Source of the DNA: Betaproteobacteria bacterium
Lineage (GTDB): Bacteria > Pseudomonadota > Gammaproteobacteria > Burkholderiales > Thiobacillaceae
NCBI GenBank assembly: GCA_020049245.1
Contig: JAIFLB010000029.1
Span: forward strand, 1-12,456
Length of the DNA: 12,456 nt
Reading direction: 5' to 3'
Part shown: positions 1 to 7,148 of the stretch, piece after piece
How positions within the stretch are numbered: the stretch's first letter is position 1
Layout: every line of letters starts with the position of its first letter
Notes under the pieces: generated by a model
Seen by the model: the letters and a program-made list of their open reading frames with translations, nothing else
Told to the model about the DNA's origin: nothing
The model's database searches: none
Made by a program: the position numbers and the translations under genes

Positions 1-244
1 GGTCCAGCGTCAGGTAGCCAACCGGGGCAAAGTCGTAAAGGTCGCTATAGCGATCGCGCGCTTGTTCAATGAGTTGGCGTGATTCGCGCAGCTCCCTATT
101 CTGCATTTCAAGCTCAACATGATGTGCGCCAAGATCGACTTTTAGCCGCTCGGCCGGGCAGGTTTTGAATTCGGACAGCGGCGCGCAGGGCAAGCTTTCA
201 AGCCGCGCAAGCAGATCGGCCTTGCTCAGTTTTGTGAATGTCAT
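1..244 (-). CDS. PAS-domain sensor protein, N-terminal part (cut by window edge)
   Basis: This is the first 81 codons of a gene reading leftwards out of the window. The translation starts MTFTKLSKADLLARLE, continues with a helical stretch (HHVELEMQNRELRESRQLIEQ, residues about 41-61) and ends in the opening of a PAS fold (RYSDLYDFAPVGYLTLD). That helix followed by 'DLYDFAPVGY' is typical of the N-terminus of PAS-containing sensor histidine kinases and other PAS S-box proteins. The output domain lies outside the window, so kinase, cyclase or other output cannot be told apart. ATG at 244 was chosen because the conserved part follows soon after it; an in-frame ATG at 301 would add 19 residues, and neither start has a clear Shine-Dalgarno sequence. 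It is divergent from the CheB-CheR-PAS gene. In other bacteria such fusion proteins often sit beside PAS sensor kinases, so the two may work together (inference). Confidence 0.72.
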   Translation of the reverse strand, partial: MTFTKLSKADLLARLESLPCAPLSEFKTCPAERLKVDLGAHHVELEMQNRELRESRQLIEQARDRYSDLYDFAPVGYLTLD

Positions 245-361
245 CGAACTTGCGGTTGAGAAAAGGGCTTTATTGATCGAAGAATAGCCGCTCTCTGGCA
301 TGGCGTCATTGGTGTGCTGAATTGGATTTAAGTGAAAATGACAAACAAGGCTGAACTTTCT

Positions 362-390
362 TTGCAAAAGGCATCGTCTTGACCGATAAA
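362..390 (+). promoter_or_regulatory. Candidate sigma-70 promoter of the CheB-CheR-PAS gene
   Basis: TTGCAA (362-367), a 17-nt spacer, then GATAAA (385-390): four of six matches in each hexamer. The downstream part also reads ACCGATAA (382-389), one mismatch from the sigma-28 -10 element, but no matching sigma-28 -35 lies at the right distance. It would give a leader of about 70 nt before the ATG at 466. This is a motif match only. Confidence 0.3.
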
Positions 391-465
391 CAAAATAGCG
401 CTGCGGGCGATGATCTGAACCTGAAGTGATATGAACAAGCAACCAAACAGAATGGGGAAAACTTG

Positions 466-3400
466 ATGGCCAGCAAAAAAGGCGTTTCGCCAGACAAAAG
501 GGTCACGTCAGAGCGCCGGGCGGCGGAGCATGAAACCGAGTTGGATGCGCCCGCCGAGACGCAACAAGCGAAGGCAACAGAAGCAGTGGTAGAGATGCCA
601 ACGTATTCCATCGTCGGTATAGGCGCATCCGCTGGCGGGTTGGAGGCGTTCGAGCATTTTTTTCGCGCGGTGCCGGCCGATAGCGGCCTGGCGTTTGTAC
701 TGGTGCCGCATCTCGACCCCAGCCACGCCAGCATCCTGTCCGAAATTCTGCAGCGCTGTAGCGCTATTCCGGTGCAGGAAGCGAAAGACCAGATGCCGGT
801 ATTGCTGAATCATGCTTACATCATTCCGCCCAACCGCGATATGTCGATTTTTCATGGCGTGCTGCAGCTATCGGTGCCGGAGACGCCACACGCACAGCGT
901 ATGCCGATCGACTCTTTTTTGCGTTCACTGGCGGAGGATCAGGGCGAGAAAGCCATCGGCGTCATTCTCTCCGGAACCGGCAGCGACGGCACGCTGGGGC
1001 TGCGCGCGATACTCGGCGCAGGCGGTATTTCTTTGGTGCAGGAGCCGGACAGCGCGCGTTATGACGGCATGCCCAGCAGCGCGATCAGGTCTGGTTATGC
1101 CAGCCATGTGATGTCGCCGGACAAGATGTACGCGGCGATAAGAGATGGCGCGCGCAGCCTGTTTCGGCGGCAGGACGATGCGGCAGGCACGGCTGTCGTG
1201 GAACATGACGGTATCAATCGCATTTTGTTGTTGCTGCGCTCCGCGACCGGTCACGATTTTTCGCAGTACAAGAAAAGCACCATCAATCGGCGTATCGAGC
1301 GGCGCATGGTGCAGCACAACCTGGACAATCCCGATATCTATGCGCGCTACCTAAGGGAACATCCGGCCGAAATCCGCATTCTGTTCAAGGAGTTGCTGAT
1401 CAATGTGACCAGCTTTTTCCGTGACCCGGAAGCGTTTGCCGTCCTCAAGAGCGAGCTTCTGCCCGAATTATTGGCGAACAAGCCGGATGGCTACACTTTT
1501 CGCGTCTGGGTGGCCGGTTGCGCTACCGGCGAAGAGGCTTATTCCATCGCCATTCTGCTGCGCGAGTATCTGGATGAAACGCGGGAGTCGCGGCAGACCG
1601 AGTTCAATTTTCAGATTTACAGCACCGATCTGGACGATGAGGCGATTGCGGTTGCCCGTGCTGGTGTTTATCCGCTGAATATTTCGCAGGATCTGACGCC
1701 GGAGCGCTTGCGCCATTTCTTCATCAAGGAGGGGGCCGGCTATCGGGTGAAGAAGGATATTCGCGAGATGGTGGTGTTCGCTGTGCAGAACGTCATCAAA
1801 GATCCGCCGTTTACCCGCCTGGATCTGCTCAGCTGCCGCAACTTGATGATTTACCTGGAAGCCGAACTGCAAAATCGTTTGTTGCCGATTCTGCATTACG
1901 CCCTGAAACCGGGCGGCGTACTGTTCTTGTCACCCTCGGAAAGTATTGGCAACCATTCGGCGCTGTTCTCCGTACTGAACCGCAAATGGAAGCTCTACCG
2001 CGCTACCCCCTCGGTGACCTTTGCACGCAGCGCACCCGCCGCCGCCTTGGCTTGGAGTAATGGCGCAATAGGCAATGTCGCGCCAGGGGTTCTGAAAAAA
2101 AACATTGCGACCAATTTCGCCGAACTCACCCGGCGCGTGTTGCTGCAGTCCTACGCCCCCGCTTCGGTAGTGGCCGACCGCAACGGCAGTATTCTGTTCA
2201 TCCACGGCGAGACCGGTAAATATCTGCGCCCGGCGCCCGGCCAGGCCAGCCTGAATCTGGTCGACATGGCGCGCGAGGGGCTGCAACTGGAGCTGCGCTC
2301 CGCGCTGCTGCAGGCGACCACCCAGAACACGCCGACGCTGAATCGAGAAATCTCGGTAAAGACCAACGGCAGTTTCCAGAACATCTATCTGAGTGTGCGT
2401 TCATTGCCCGACCCGGATGCCGGTCAGGGGCTGTTGCTGGTGAGTTTCCAGGATGTGCCGGCGCACTTGGCGGCCGAAAAGAAAGCCCACCCCAAACGCT
2501 CTACGGGCGCAGTCGAGACGCACCGGATCGATGAACTGCAACATGAATTGAGTTACACCAAAGAAAATCTGCATGCCACCATCGAAGAACAACAAGCATC
2601 CAACGAGGAGCTCAAGTCGGCCAACGAGGAGTTGCAATCGACCAACGAGGAACTACAGTCGACGAATGAGGAAATGGAAACCTCGAAGGAAGAGTTGCAG
2701 TCGTTGAACGAGGAGTTGGTGACCGTCAACAGCGAACTGCAAGCCAAGATCGAACTGCTCGCCGATATGCAGAACGACATGAAAAACCTGCTCGATAACG
2801 TCAATGTCGGCACCATTTTCCTTGACCATAATCTTGCTATCCGTCGCTATACGCGTGAAGCGGCAAATGTTTATCGTTTGGTCTCCACCGATGTCGGACG
2901 CCTGCTGGCTGACATCAAAGCCGATCTGCTGGGAGACGACCTGCTACCCGACGTCCACGCCGTGATGAATACCTTGCAACCTGTCGAACGCGAGATTCAA
3001 ACCGTCACCGGGCTTTGGTTTTTGCTGCGCATCCAGCCTTATCGCACCTTGGATAATTTAATCGACGGGGTCGTGTTGACCTTCGCCGATATCAGCAAAC
3101 GGGTCGCCGCCGAGAACGAGATGCGCGCGCAGCGCGAATTTGCCGAGGCCATCATCGACACCCTGCGCGAACCTCTGCTGGTGCTGAATGAAGCGGCGAA
3201 AGTGATTTCTGTCGGCCGCGCTTTTTGTCGAACATTTCAGGTCGAGCCAACAGCCGTCATCGGGCGGACGCTGTTCGAGCTGGGTAATGGGCAATGGAAT
3301 ATTCCAGCCTTGCATGAGTTGCTGGAAAACACCCTGCGGCAGGGCGAATCTTTCGATGATTTTCTCGTCGAGCACGACTTTCCGCGTATGGGCCAGCGCA

Positions 3401-3486
3401 AAATGTTGCTCAACGCACGCCGTATTGACGGCCCCCCCGGCGCCGCGCCACTGGTCTTGTTGGCGATGGAGGCGGCAAGGGAATAA
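466..3486 (+). CDS. CheB-CheR-PAS fusion protein (chemotaxis-type methylesterase/methyltransferase with PAS sensors)
   Basis: A 1006-residue cytoplasmic fusion. Residues about 48-220 are a CheB methylesterase/deamidase domain; the likely catalytic triad is Ser55 (GIGASAGG), His82 (VPHLDPSH) and Asp174 (SGTGSDG). Residues about 245-515 are a CheR methyltransferase: a helical N-domain (NRRIERRM), an SAM-binding loop GCATGEE (351-357) and SCRNLMIYLE (456-465). A PAS-like domain follows (about 558-663), then a long coiled coil (about 687-770) of seven-residue repeats such as NEELQST, then two more PAS-like segments (about 775-880 and 885-1000). There is no CheB receiver domain and no histidine kinase domain. 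Such proteins are thought to link adaptation-type methylation to PAS sensing; substrate and ligand cannot be read here. ATG at 466 has GGGGA seven bases upstream (454-458) and is preferred to TTG at 463. The N-terminal 45 residues are polar and probably disordered. The gene stands alone on its strand, 237 bp before the STAS gene. Confidence 0.93.
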   Translation: MASKKGVSPDKRVTSERRAAEHETELDAPAETQQAKATEAVVEMPTYSIVGIGASAGGLEAFEHFFRAVPADSGLAFVLVPHLDPSHASILSEILQRCSAIPVQEAKDQMPVLLNHAYIIPPNRDMSIFHGVLQLSVPETPHAQRMPIDSFLRSLAEDQGEKAIGVILSGTGSDGTLGLRAILGAGGISLVQEPDSARYDGMPSSAIRSGYASHVMSPDKMYAAIRDGARSLFRRQDDAAGTAVVEHDGINRILLLLRSATGHDFSQYKKSTINRRIERRMVQHNLDNPDIYARYLREHPAEIRILFKELLINVTSFFRDPEAFAVLKSELLPELLANKPDGYTFRVWVAGCATGEEAYSIAILLREYLDETRESRQTEFNFQIYSTDLDDEAIAVARAGVYPLNISQDLTPERLRHFFIKEGAGYRVKKDIREMVVFAVQNVIKDPPFTRLDLLSCRNLMIYLEAELQNRLLPILHYALKPGGVLFLSPSESIGNHSALFSVLNRKWKLYRATPSVTFARSAPAAALAWSNGAIGNVAPGVLKKNIATNFAELTRRVLLQSYAPASVVADRNGSILFIHGETGKYLRPAPGQASLNLVDMAREGLQLELRSALLQATTQNTPTLNREISVKTNGSFQNIYLSVRSLPDPDAGQGLLLVSFQDVPAHLAAEKKAHPKRSTGAVETHRIDELQHELSYTKENLHATIEEQQASNEELKSANEELQSTNEELQSTNEEMETSKEELQSLNEELVTVNSELQAKIELLADMQNDMKNLLDNVNVGTIFLDHNLAIRRYTREAANVYRLVSTDVGRLLADIKADLLGDDLLPDVHAVMNTLQPVEREIQTVTGLWFLLRIQPYRTLDNLIDGVVLTFADISKRVAAENEMRAQREFAEAIIDTLREPLLVLNEAAKVISVGRAFCRTFQVEPTAVIGRTLFELGNGQWNIPALHELLENTLRQGESFDDFLVEHDFPRMGQRKMLLNARRIDGPPGAAPLVLLAMEAARE
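2602..2748 (+). repeat. Seven tandem 21-bp units encoding a signalling coiled coil
   Basis: Inside the CheB-CheR-PAS gene, seven consecutive 21-bp units begin at 2602, 2623, 2644, 2665, 2686, 2707 and 2728. They translate as NEELKSA, NEELQST, NEELQST, NEEMETS, KEELQSL, NEELVTV and NSELQAK. The unit is one heptad, so copy-number change keeps the coiled-coil register and frame. Third-position variation between units shows that it is an old, selected repeat rather than a recent slippage product. Confidence 0.85.
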
Positions 3487-3534
3487 ACCCGAACGCCCGC
3501 TTGCCCGCTGCGCCCGCCTTGAAAAACCGGGTGC

Positions 3535-3574
3535 ATAGCCGCATCCGACTGGCGGCTGTCGACTGGACGGCTAT
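3535..3574. repeat. Inverted repeat and short imperfect duplication between CheB-CheR-PAS and STAS genes
   Basis: ATAGCCG (3535-3541) and CGGCTAT (3568-3574) are perfect 7-bp inverted arms around 26 nt. Within it, CCGACTGGCGGCT (3545-3557) is nearly repeated as TCGACTGGACGGCT (3559-3572), so the left arm can pair with either CGGCT. No T-run follows, so this is not a classic terminator. The rest of 3487-3600 is a C-rich tract with three GCCCGC copies (3495-3517), which could suit Rho loading, and otherwise nothing I recognise. Confidence 0.4.
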
Positions 3575-3629
3575 CCATTTGCAAGCCCGAAAGGCAGCCG
3601 CTAATTCATGTAATTTTTCATTGATGAAC

Positions 3630-3656
3630 TAAAGAGATCAGCCGCCGAGCCGATAA
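3630..3656 (+). promoter_or_regulatory. Sigma-28 (FliA) promoter candidate for the STAS/response-regulator operon
   Basis: TAAAGAGA (3630-3637), exactly 11 nt, then GCCGATAA (3649-3656). The enterobacterial FliA consensus is TAAAGTTT-N11-GCCGATAA: the -10 matches 8 of 8, the -35 matches 5 of 8 including the TAAA core, and the spacing is ideal. Transcription would start near 3663-3665, leaving about 60 nt before the STAS start codon at 3724. Placement directly ahead of a STAS gene whose P. aeruginosa counterpart binds FlgM adds weight. Confidence 0.7.
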
Positions 3657-3723
3657 AAAGTGGGTAGCAGAATGTGCGTCCCTACAATATGACGCGGGTA
3701 ATTGTTTAAAAATGGAGTAAAGC

Positions 3724-4032
3724 ATGCAGATTTCATCTGAAGTGACGAATGGCAAAGCAACTTTGAAACTGAACGGACGATTCGACTTTCACTCGCATCG
3801 TGATTTCCGTACCGCCTATGAAGAAATTATTGAAACAGCCGGGGTGCGAGAAGTCATCATCAACTTCAGTAATGTCGATTATCTCGACAGTTCGGCGCTA
3901 GGCATGTTGTTGCTGTTGCGCGAAAAAGCCGAGGCGGCGGGCAAATCGGTTTCTCTGACCGGTTTGCAAGGGATGGTCAAACAGGTGCTTGAAATTGCCA
4001 ACTTCGGCAAGTTGTTCTCGGTAAATGGTTGA
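3724..4032 (+). CDS. STAS-domain anti-sigma factor antagonist (HsbA-like)
   Basis: A 102-residue single STAS domain of normal length. It has the motif VDYLDSSALGMLLLLREKAE, where Ser56 or Ser57 corresponds to the serine phosphorylated in SpoIIAA-type antagonists. The family acts by partner switching: the unphosphorylated form binds an anti-sigma factor or kinase, a HATPase-type kinase phosphorylates it and a PP2C phosphatase restores it. Here the next gene carries both a PP2C and a HATPase domain, so the regulator of this protein is probably its operon partner. The pairing resembles HsbA-HsbR of Pseudomonas aeruginosa, in which HsbA binds either FlgM or a diguanylate cyclase; equivalence is inferred, not shown. 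ATG at 3724 has GGAG at 3714-3717, six bases upstream. Its stop overlaps the first possible start of the next gene in ATGGTTGA. A sigma-28-type promoter lies upstream. Confidence 0.92.
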   Translation: MQISSEVTNGKATLKLNGRFDFHSHRDFRTAYEEIIETAGVREVIINFSNVDYLDSSALGMLLLLREKAEAAGKSVSLTGLQGMVKQVLEIANFGKLFSVNG

Positions 4033-5797
4033 TTTAAATAACTTGTCTGGAAGCTTGGCGGCTGATTCAAAGCCGCCTTTCAGCATGAAAATTCTGATTG
4101 CCGACGATACCCCGATCAACGTCAAGCAATTGGAGGTGATGACGGTCAAGCTGGGTCATCGTCCCGTCGTCGCTTTTGATGGCGCTAGCGCGGTCGCCGC
4201 TTTTCAGACCGAAAAGCCTGATCTGGTGTTCATGGACATCATGATGCCGGGGATGGACGGCATTACGGCGGTGCAACAAATTCGCGCGCTGCCCACCGAT
4301 AGATGGACGCCGATCATCTTTTATTCAGCGCTGGATCGGATGCAGGACATCGTCAGCGGGCTGGAAGCCGGCGGCGACGATTATCTTGCCAAGCCCGCTT
4401 CGACCCAGTTGCTGAAAGCCAAAATCAACAGCTATGCGCGTCAGATTGCGCTGCAATCGAAGATGCACCTCTATGCCGAGGAATTGGCGCGTTGGCGCGA
4501 GGACGCCGAAGAACAGACGCGACTGGGCGCGCACGTGATGTCTCGCTTGACCGATGCCGCCGGGCTGCGCGATCAGATGGTGCGCAGCTTCAATCTGCCG
4601 GCGGAAACCTTCAGTGGCGATCTGCTCTGCGCGGCACGCGCGCCGGGCGATGTGTTGAATCTGTTGCTGGCCGACGCCGCCGGGCATGGCTTGGCCGCCG
4701 CGCTGTCGGCGATGCCGCTGACCCAGGCTTTTTACAGCATGACGGCAAAAGGCTTTCCGCTGACTTCGATCGCGGAGGAGTTGAATCGAAAGCTGAAGGC
4801 GATTCTCCCCGCCGACCGCTTTGTCGCGGCGACACTGGCTGCGGTGGATGTGCGGAATCAGACGGTGGAGGTTTGGAACGGCGGTAATCCGGATGCCTTG
4901 TTTGTCAATTCCAAGGGCGATGTGGTGATGCGCTGGTCTTCGCGTCACCCGCCCCTCGGCATCCTGCCGGCGGTGCTGTTTTCGGGGGTGACTGAAACCG
5001 TTGTTTTTCAGGAGCCGGGTGATCTGGTGATGAGCTCGGATGGCCTCACCGAGGCTGAAAATCGGGCTGGCGAATGGTTGGGCATTGACGGCGTCATCAA
5101 GCTGTTGTCGACTCTGGATAACAGCGAGGCTCGCTTCCAGCACTTGCAAGATGGGGTTACCGCGCATTTGCAGGGGCTGCCTGGTCGGGATGATATTTCC
5201 TGCCTGATGGCGACTGTACCGATCAACCGGCGCCGGCAATTCCGTTTCGCTGCGCCGCAGATGATCAATCAAAGCCAGTTTGCGGAGTGGCGTCTTGATG
5301 TCAGCTACAACGCGCAGGAATTGCGCTATATCGATGTGGTACCGGCGGTGTTGGGGCTGGTGACGCAGGTGCATGCGTTGAGAGAACATCAGGGCGCGTT
5401 GTTTCTGGTGCTGTCTGAACTGTTCAACAATTCACTTGATCACGGCTTGCTCGGGCTGGATTCGATGACCAAAACCTGGATCGGCGGCTTTGAAATCTAT
5501 ATGCAGCAGCGCGCCGATCGACTCGCCAAACTCGATCACGGACGCGTCGAACTTTCATTTTTGCTGCATCAGGATGAATCGCGCGCGGTGCTCGATATCA
5601 CCTTGAGCGACAGCGGCCCGGGCTTCGATTATCAGAACCGTCTGCAAGACTCGACCTGCCTGAGCGAATCCAATGAGCAGACTTTTGGGCGCGGCATCGC
5701 CCTGGTCAAAAGTCTGTGCGATCAGATCGTCTACTCGGGTATCGGCAACAAGGTCTGGTGCCGGTATGTGGTTTCCGATCTGGTGCAGGACAAGTAA
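4025..5797 (+). CDS. Response regulator with PP2C phosphatase and HATPase (anti-sigma kinase-like) domains (HsbR-like)
   Basis: The product has 590 residues from ATG 4025. Receiver, about 21-140: acidic pair Asp27/Asp28, phospho-acceptor Asp71 (VFMDIMMPG), Ser101 and Lys123 (LAKPAS), all intact. A helical linker (about 140-185) leads to a SpoIIE/PP2C phosphatase, about 190-395, with metal-binding Asp199 (FSGD), Asp217 (DAAGHG), Asp339 (SDGLTEAEN) and Asp389/Asp390 (GRDDIS). Residues about 440-588 form a GHKL ATPase: N-box ELFNNSLDHG (Asn468), G1 box DSGPGFD (Asp529) and a glycine-rich FGRGIALVKSLC segment. Phosphorylation of the receiver should shift the balance between serine kinase and phosphatase acting on the STAS partner. 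The start is uncertain. ATG 4025 overlaps the STAS stop by 8 nt, as ptsH overlaps the EIIA gene here; ATG 4085 (MKILIADD) is where the receiver begins and would give 570 residues. Neither has a clear Shine-Dalgarno, and a hairpin lies between them. Confidence 0.9.
   Translation: MVDLNNLSGSLAADSKPPFSMKILIADDTPINVKQLEVMTVKLGHRPVVAFDGASAVAAFQTEKPDLVFMDIMMPGMDGITAVQQIRALPTDRWTPIIFYSALDRMQDIVSGLEAGGDDYLAKPASTQLLKAKINSYARQIALQSKMHLYAEELARWREDAEEQTRLGAHVMSRLTDAAGLRDQMVRSFNLPAETFSGDLLCAARAPGDVLNLLLADAAGHGLAAALSAMPLTQAFYSMTAKGFPLTSIAEELNRKLKAILPADRFVAATLAAVDVRNQTVEVWNGGNPDALFVNSKGDVVMRWSSRHPPLGILPAVLFSGVTETVVFQEPGDLVMSSDGLTEAENRAGEWLGIDGVIKLLSTLDNSEARFQHLQDGVTAHLQGLPGRDDISCLMATVPINRRRQFRFAAPQMINQSQFAEWRLDVSYNAQELRYIDVVPAVLGLVTQVHALREHQGALFLVLSELFNNSLDHGLLGLDSMTKTWIGGFEIYMQQRADRLAKLDHGRVELSFLLHQDESRAVLDITLSDSGPGFDYQNRLQDSTCLSESNEQTFGRGIALVKSLCDQIVYSGIGNKVWCRYVVSDLVQDK
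4057..4080 (+). promoter_or_regulatory. GC-rich hairpin with short T-run at the STAS/response-regulator junction
   Basis: GGCGGCT (4057-4063), a 7-nt loop GATTCAA, then AGCCGCC (4071-4077) and TTT. This is a perfect 7-bp stem. It ends seven bases before ATG 4085 and lies 25 nt after the STAS stop. It could weaken transcription or translation of the downstream gene, or simply lie in its N-terminal coding extension. The T-run is too short for a confident terminator. Confidence 0.45.
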
Positions 5798-5820
5798 CAG
5801 GATTTCAATAAATTGTGTTT

Positions 5821-5846
5821 AACCGGGGTTTTCAGCGCCGGTTTGT
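5821..5846. terminator. Probable shared terminator between convergent genes
   Basis: AACCGG (5821-5826) and CCGGTT (5838-5843) form a 6-bp stem around 11 nt, followed on the plus strand by TGTT, so the T-rich stretch is TTTGTT. It lies 23 nt after the stop of the response-regulator gene and directly abuts the stop of the convergent cyclase gene (5847-5849). The minus-strand T-tract is poor, so it should work best for the plus-strand operon. Confidence 0.5.
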
Positions 5847-7130
5847 TCACGCCTCTGCGGCCGCCGTCACTTGATTGCGGCCGCTGTGTTTTGACGCATA
5901 CAAAGCTACGTCGGCTGCTTTGATCAGTGCTTCGGCCTCCATCAAGCCAGGTAACTGGGTGACGCCGGCGGAAAAGGTGTTGTGGAAAATGGCGTTGCCG
6001 GCATGTTGTTCGATGGCGGCGAAGCTTACGCGCAGGCCGTTGATGACGTTGACGGCGATTTCGATCGGCGTGTCCGGCAGTGCTAACGCGAATTCCTCGC
6101 CACCATAGCGGCCAATCACATCGGCTCCGCGCAGGCGTTGCTTGAGCAGACGCGACAAGTTCTTGATGACGCGGTCACCGGCGGGATGGCCGTAAGTGTC
6201 GTTGACGTTCTTGAAGTGGTCGATGTCGATGATGGCGACCGACAAGCGCTTGTTCTGACGCTTGGCGCGAGACACTTCCGCCCGCAGGCGTTCCTTGTAA
6301 CTGGTGTGATTGAGCAGGCCGGTGAGACTGTCGCGCACCATCAACGCGCGTAACGCGCGGTAGCGAATCACCCGACTGCGCACCGCTGAAATCAGATGCT
6401 CGGGTTCGATCGGCTTGTGCAGAAACTCGTCGCCGCCCAGGCTCATCGCTTCACGCTGGCGTCCGACATCGCTCTCGGCGGAGAGAAACACGATCGGGAT
6501 GGACAAATAGGCGTCTTGCTGGCGAATGACTTTGGCGATTTCTTCGCCACTGGCGCCGGGCATGTTCATGTCCAGCAGGATCAGTTCAGGCGGATGTTCG
6601 TGTATCGCCTCCAGACTCTTGAGCGGGTCGGTGACAACCTGGCAAACGAATCCGGCTTCGTTCAGGTGGGCGGCGTAAAAAGCCGCCAGCGCGGCGGAGT
6701 CTTCGATGATCAGCACTTTGCCGGCCTCGGCCTGCGGTGGCGCGGTGAGTCTGTCCAGCGTGTCGAGCAGGCTGGAGGTGTCGAGCGGCCGGGTGAAATA
6801 CGCCTTGCAACCAATACGCAAGGCTGCCAACCGAGCTTCGATGTGGGTTTGGTCGGACATGCAGGCGATGGGAATGCGCTCTGCAAGCGCGCGTATTTCG
6901 TCCTTGTGCCCTGATATTTCATCGCAGACCTGGGCGCAATCGATAAGGATGCCGGTCGGCGCGCTTTCGGCACAGGCCTGGATCAGCCAGGCGATGCTGT
7001 CGAACAGATTGGCCTGGTAGCCGTAATAACTGAGCTGACGTGCGGCCTCTTGCATGTCCGGGCTTTGCGCCGGCCACAGATAAAGCAGTTTGAGGCTGTC
7101 GTCAGCGGTTTTGAGGTGAGTTTGCAGCAT
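5847..7130 (-). CDS. Response-regulator diguanylate cyclase, REC-REC-GGDEF
   Basis: A 427-residue protein. Residues about 12-130 look like a degenerate receiver: Asp64 (ILIDCA) could stand for the phospho-acceptor, but the N-terminal acidic pair is missing (LLYLWP) and the conserved Lys-Pro is Arg114-Pro. Residues about 137-255 are a complete receiver: Glu143/Asp144, phospho-acceptor Asp187 (LLDMNMPG), Ser218 and Lys239 (HKP). The GGDEF domain spans about 262-425: DSLTGLLNH (267-275), IDIDHFK (301-307) and active-site GGEEF (343-347). RGAD (334-337), five residues before it, fits the inhibitory RxxD c-di-GMP site. It should make c-di-GMP from two GTP, with phosphorylation control and product inhibition. 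The domain order resembles PleD, though PleD ends in GGEEF with a different first receiver. ATG 7130 has a weak GGA six bases upstream. It converges on the STAS/response-regulator operon and may be its output, as HsbD is for HsbA (inference). Confidence 0.93.
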   Translation of the reverse strand: MLQTHLKTADDSLKLLYLWPAQSPDMQEAARQLSYYGYQANLFDSIAWLIQACAESAPTGILIDCAQVCDEISGHKDEIRALAERIPIACMSDQTHIEARLAALRIGCKAYFTRPLDTSSLLDTLDRLTAPPQAEAGKVLIIEDSAALAAFYAAHLNEAGFVCQVVTDPLKSLEAIHEHPPELILLDMNMPGASGEEIAKVIRQQDAYLSIPIVFLSAESDVGRQREAMSLGGDEFLHKPIEPEHLISAVRSRVIRYRALRALMVRDSLTGLLNHTSYKERLRAEVSRAKRQNKRLSVAIIDIDHFKNVNDTYGHPAGDRVIKNLSRLLKQRLRGADVIGRYGGEEFALALPDTPIEIAVNVINGLRVSFAAIEQHAGNAIFHNTFSAGVTQLPGLMEAEALIKAADVALYASKHSGRNQVTAAAEA

Positions 7131-7148
7131 GGTAAATCCAGGTTGTTC

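Noticed and set aside
363..389. Possible sigma-28 promoter of the CheB-CheR-PAS gene (ACCGATAA)
   Set aside because: The -10 matches 7 of 8, but the sequence 11 nt upstream (TGCAAAAG) does not resemble TAAAGTTT, so only the overlapping sigma-70 candidate is listed.
339..429. Two tiny open frames before the CheB-CheR-PAS gene (14 codons from an ATG near 339 and 16 codons from TTG 379)
   Set aside because: Each is very short, with no convincing ribosome-binding site and no recognisable product. They could be remnants of one frameshifted small gene, but nothing supports it.
4325..5389. A 354-codon open frame on the minus strand
   Set aside because: It lies entirely within the PP2C/HATPase response regulator gene, whose catalytic motifs are intact on the plus strand; the antisense product has no recognisable domain.
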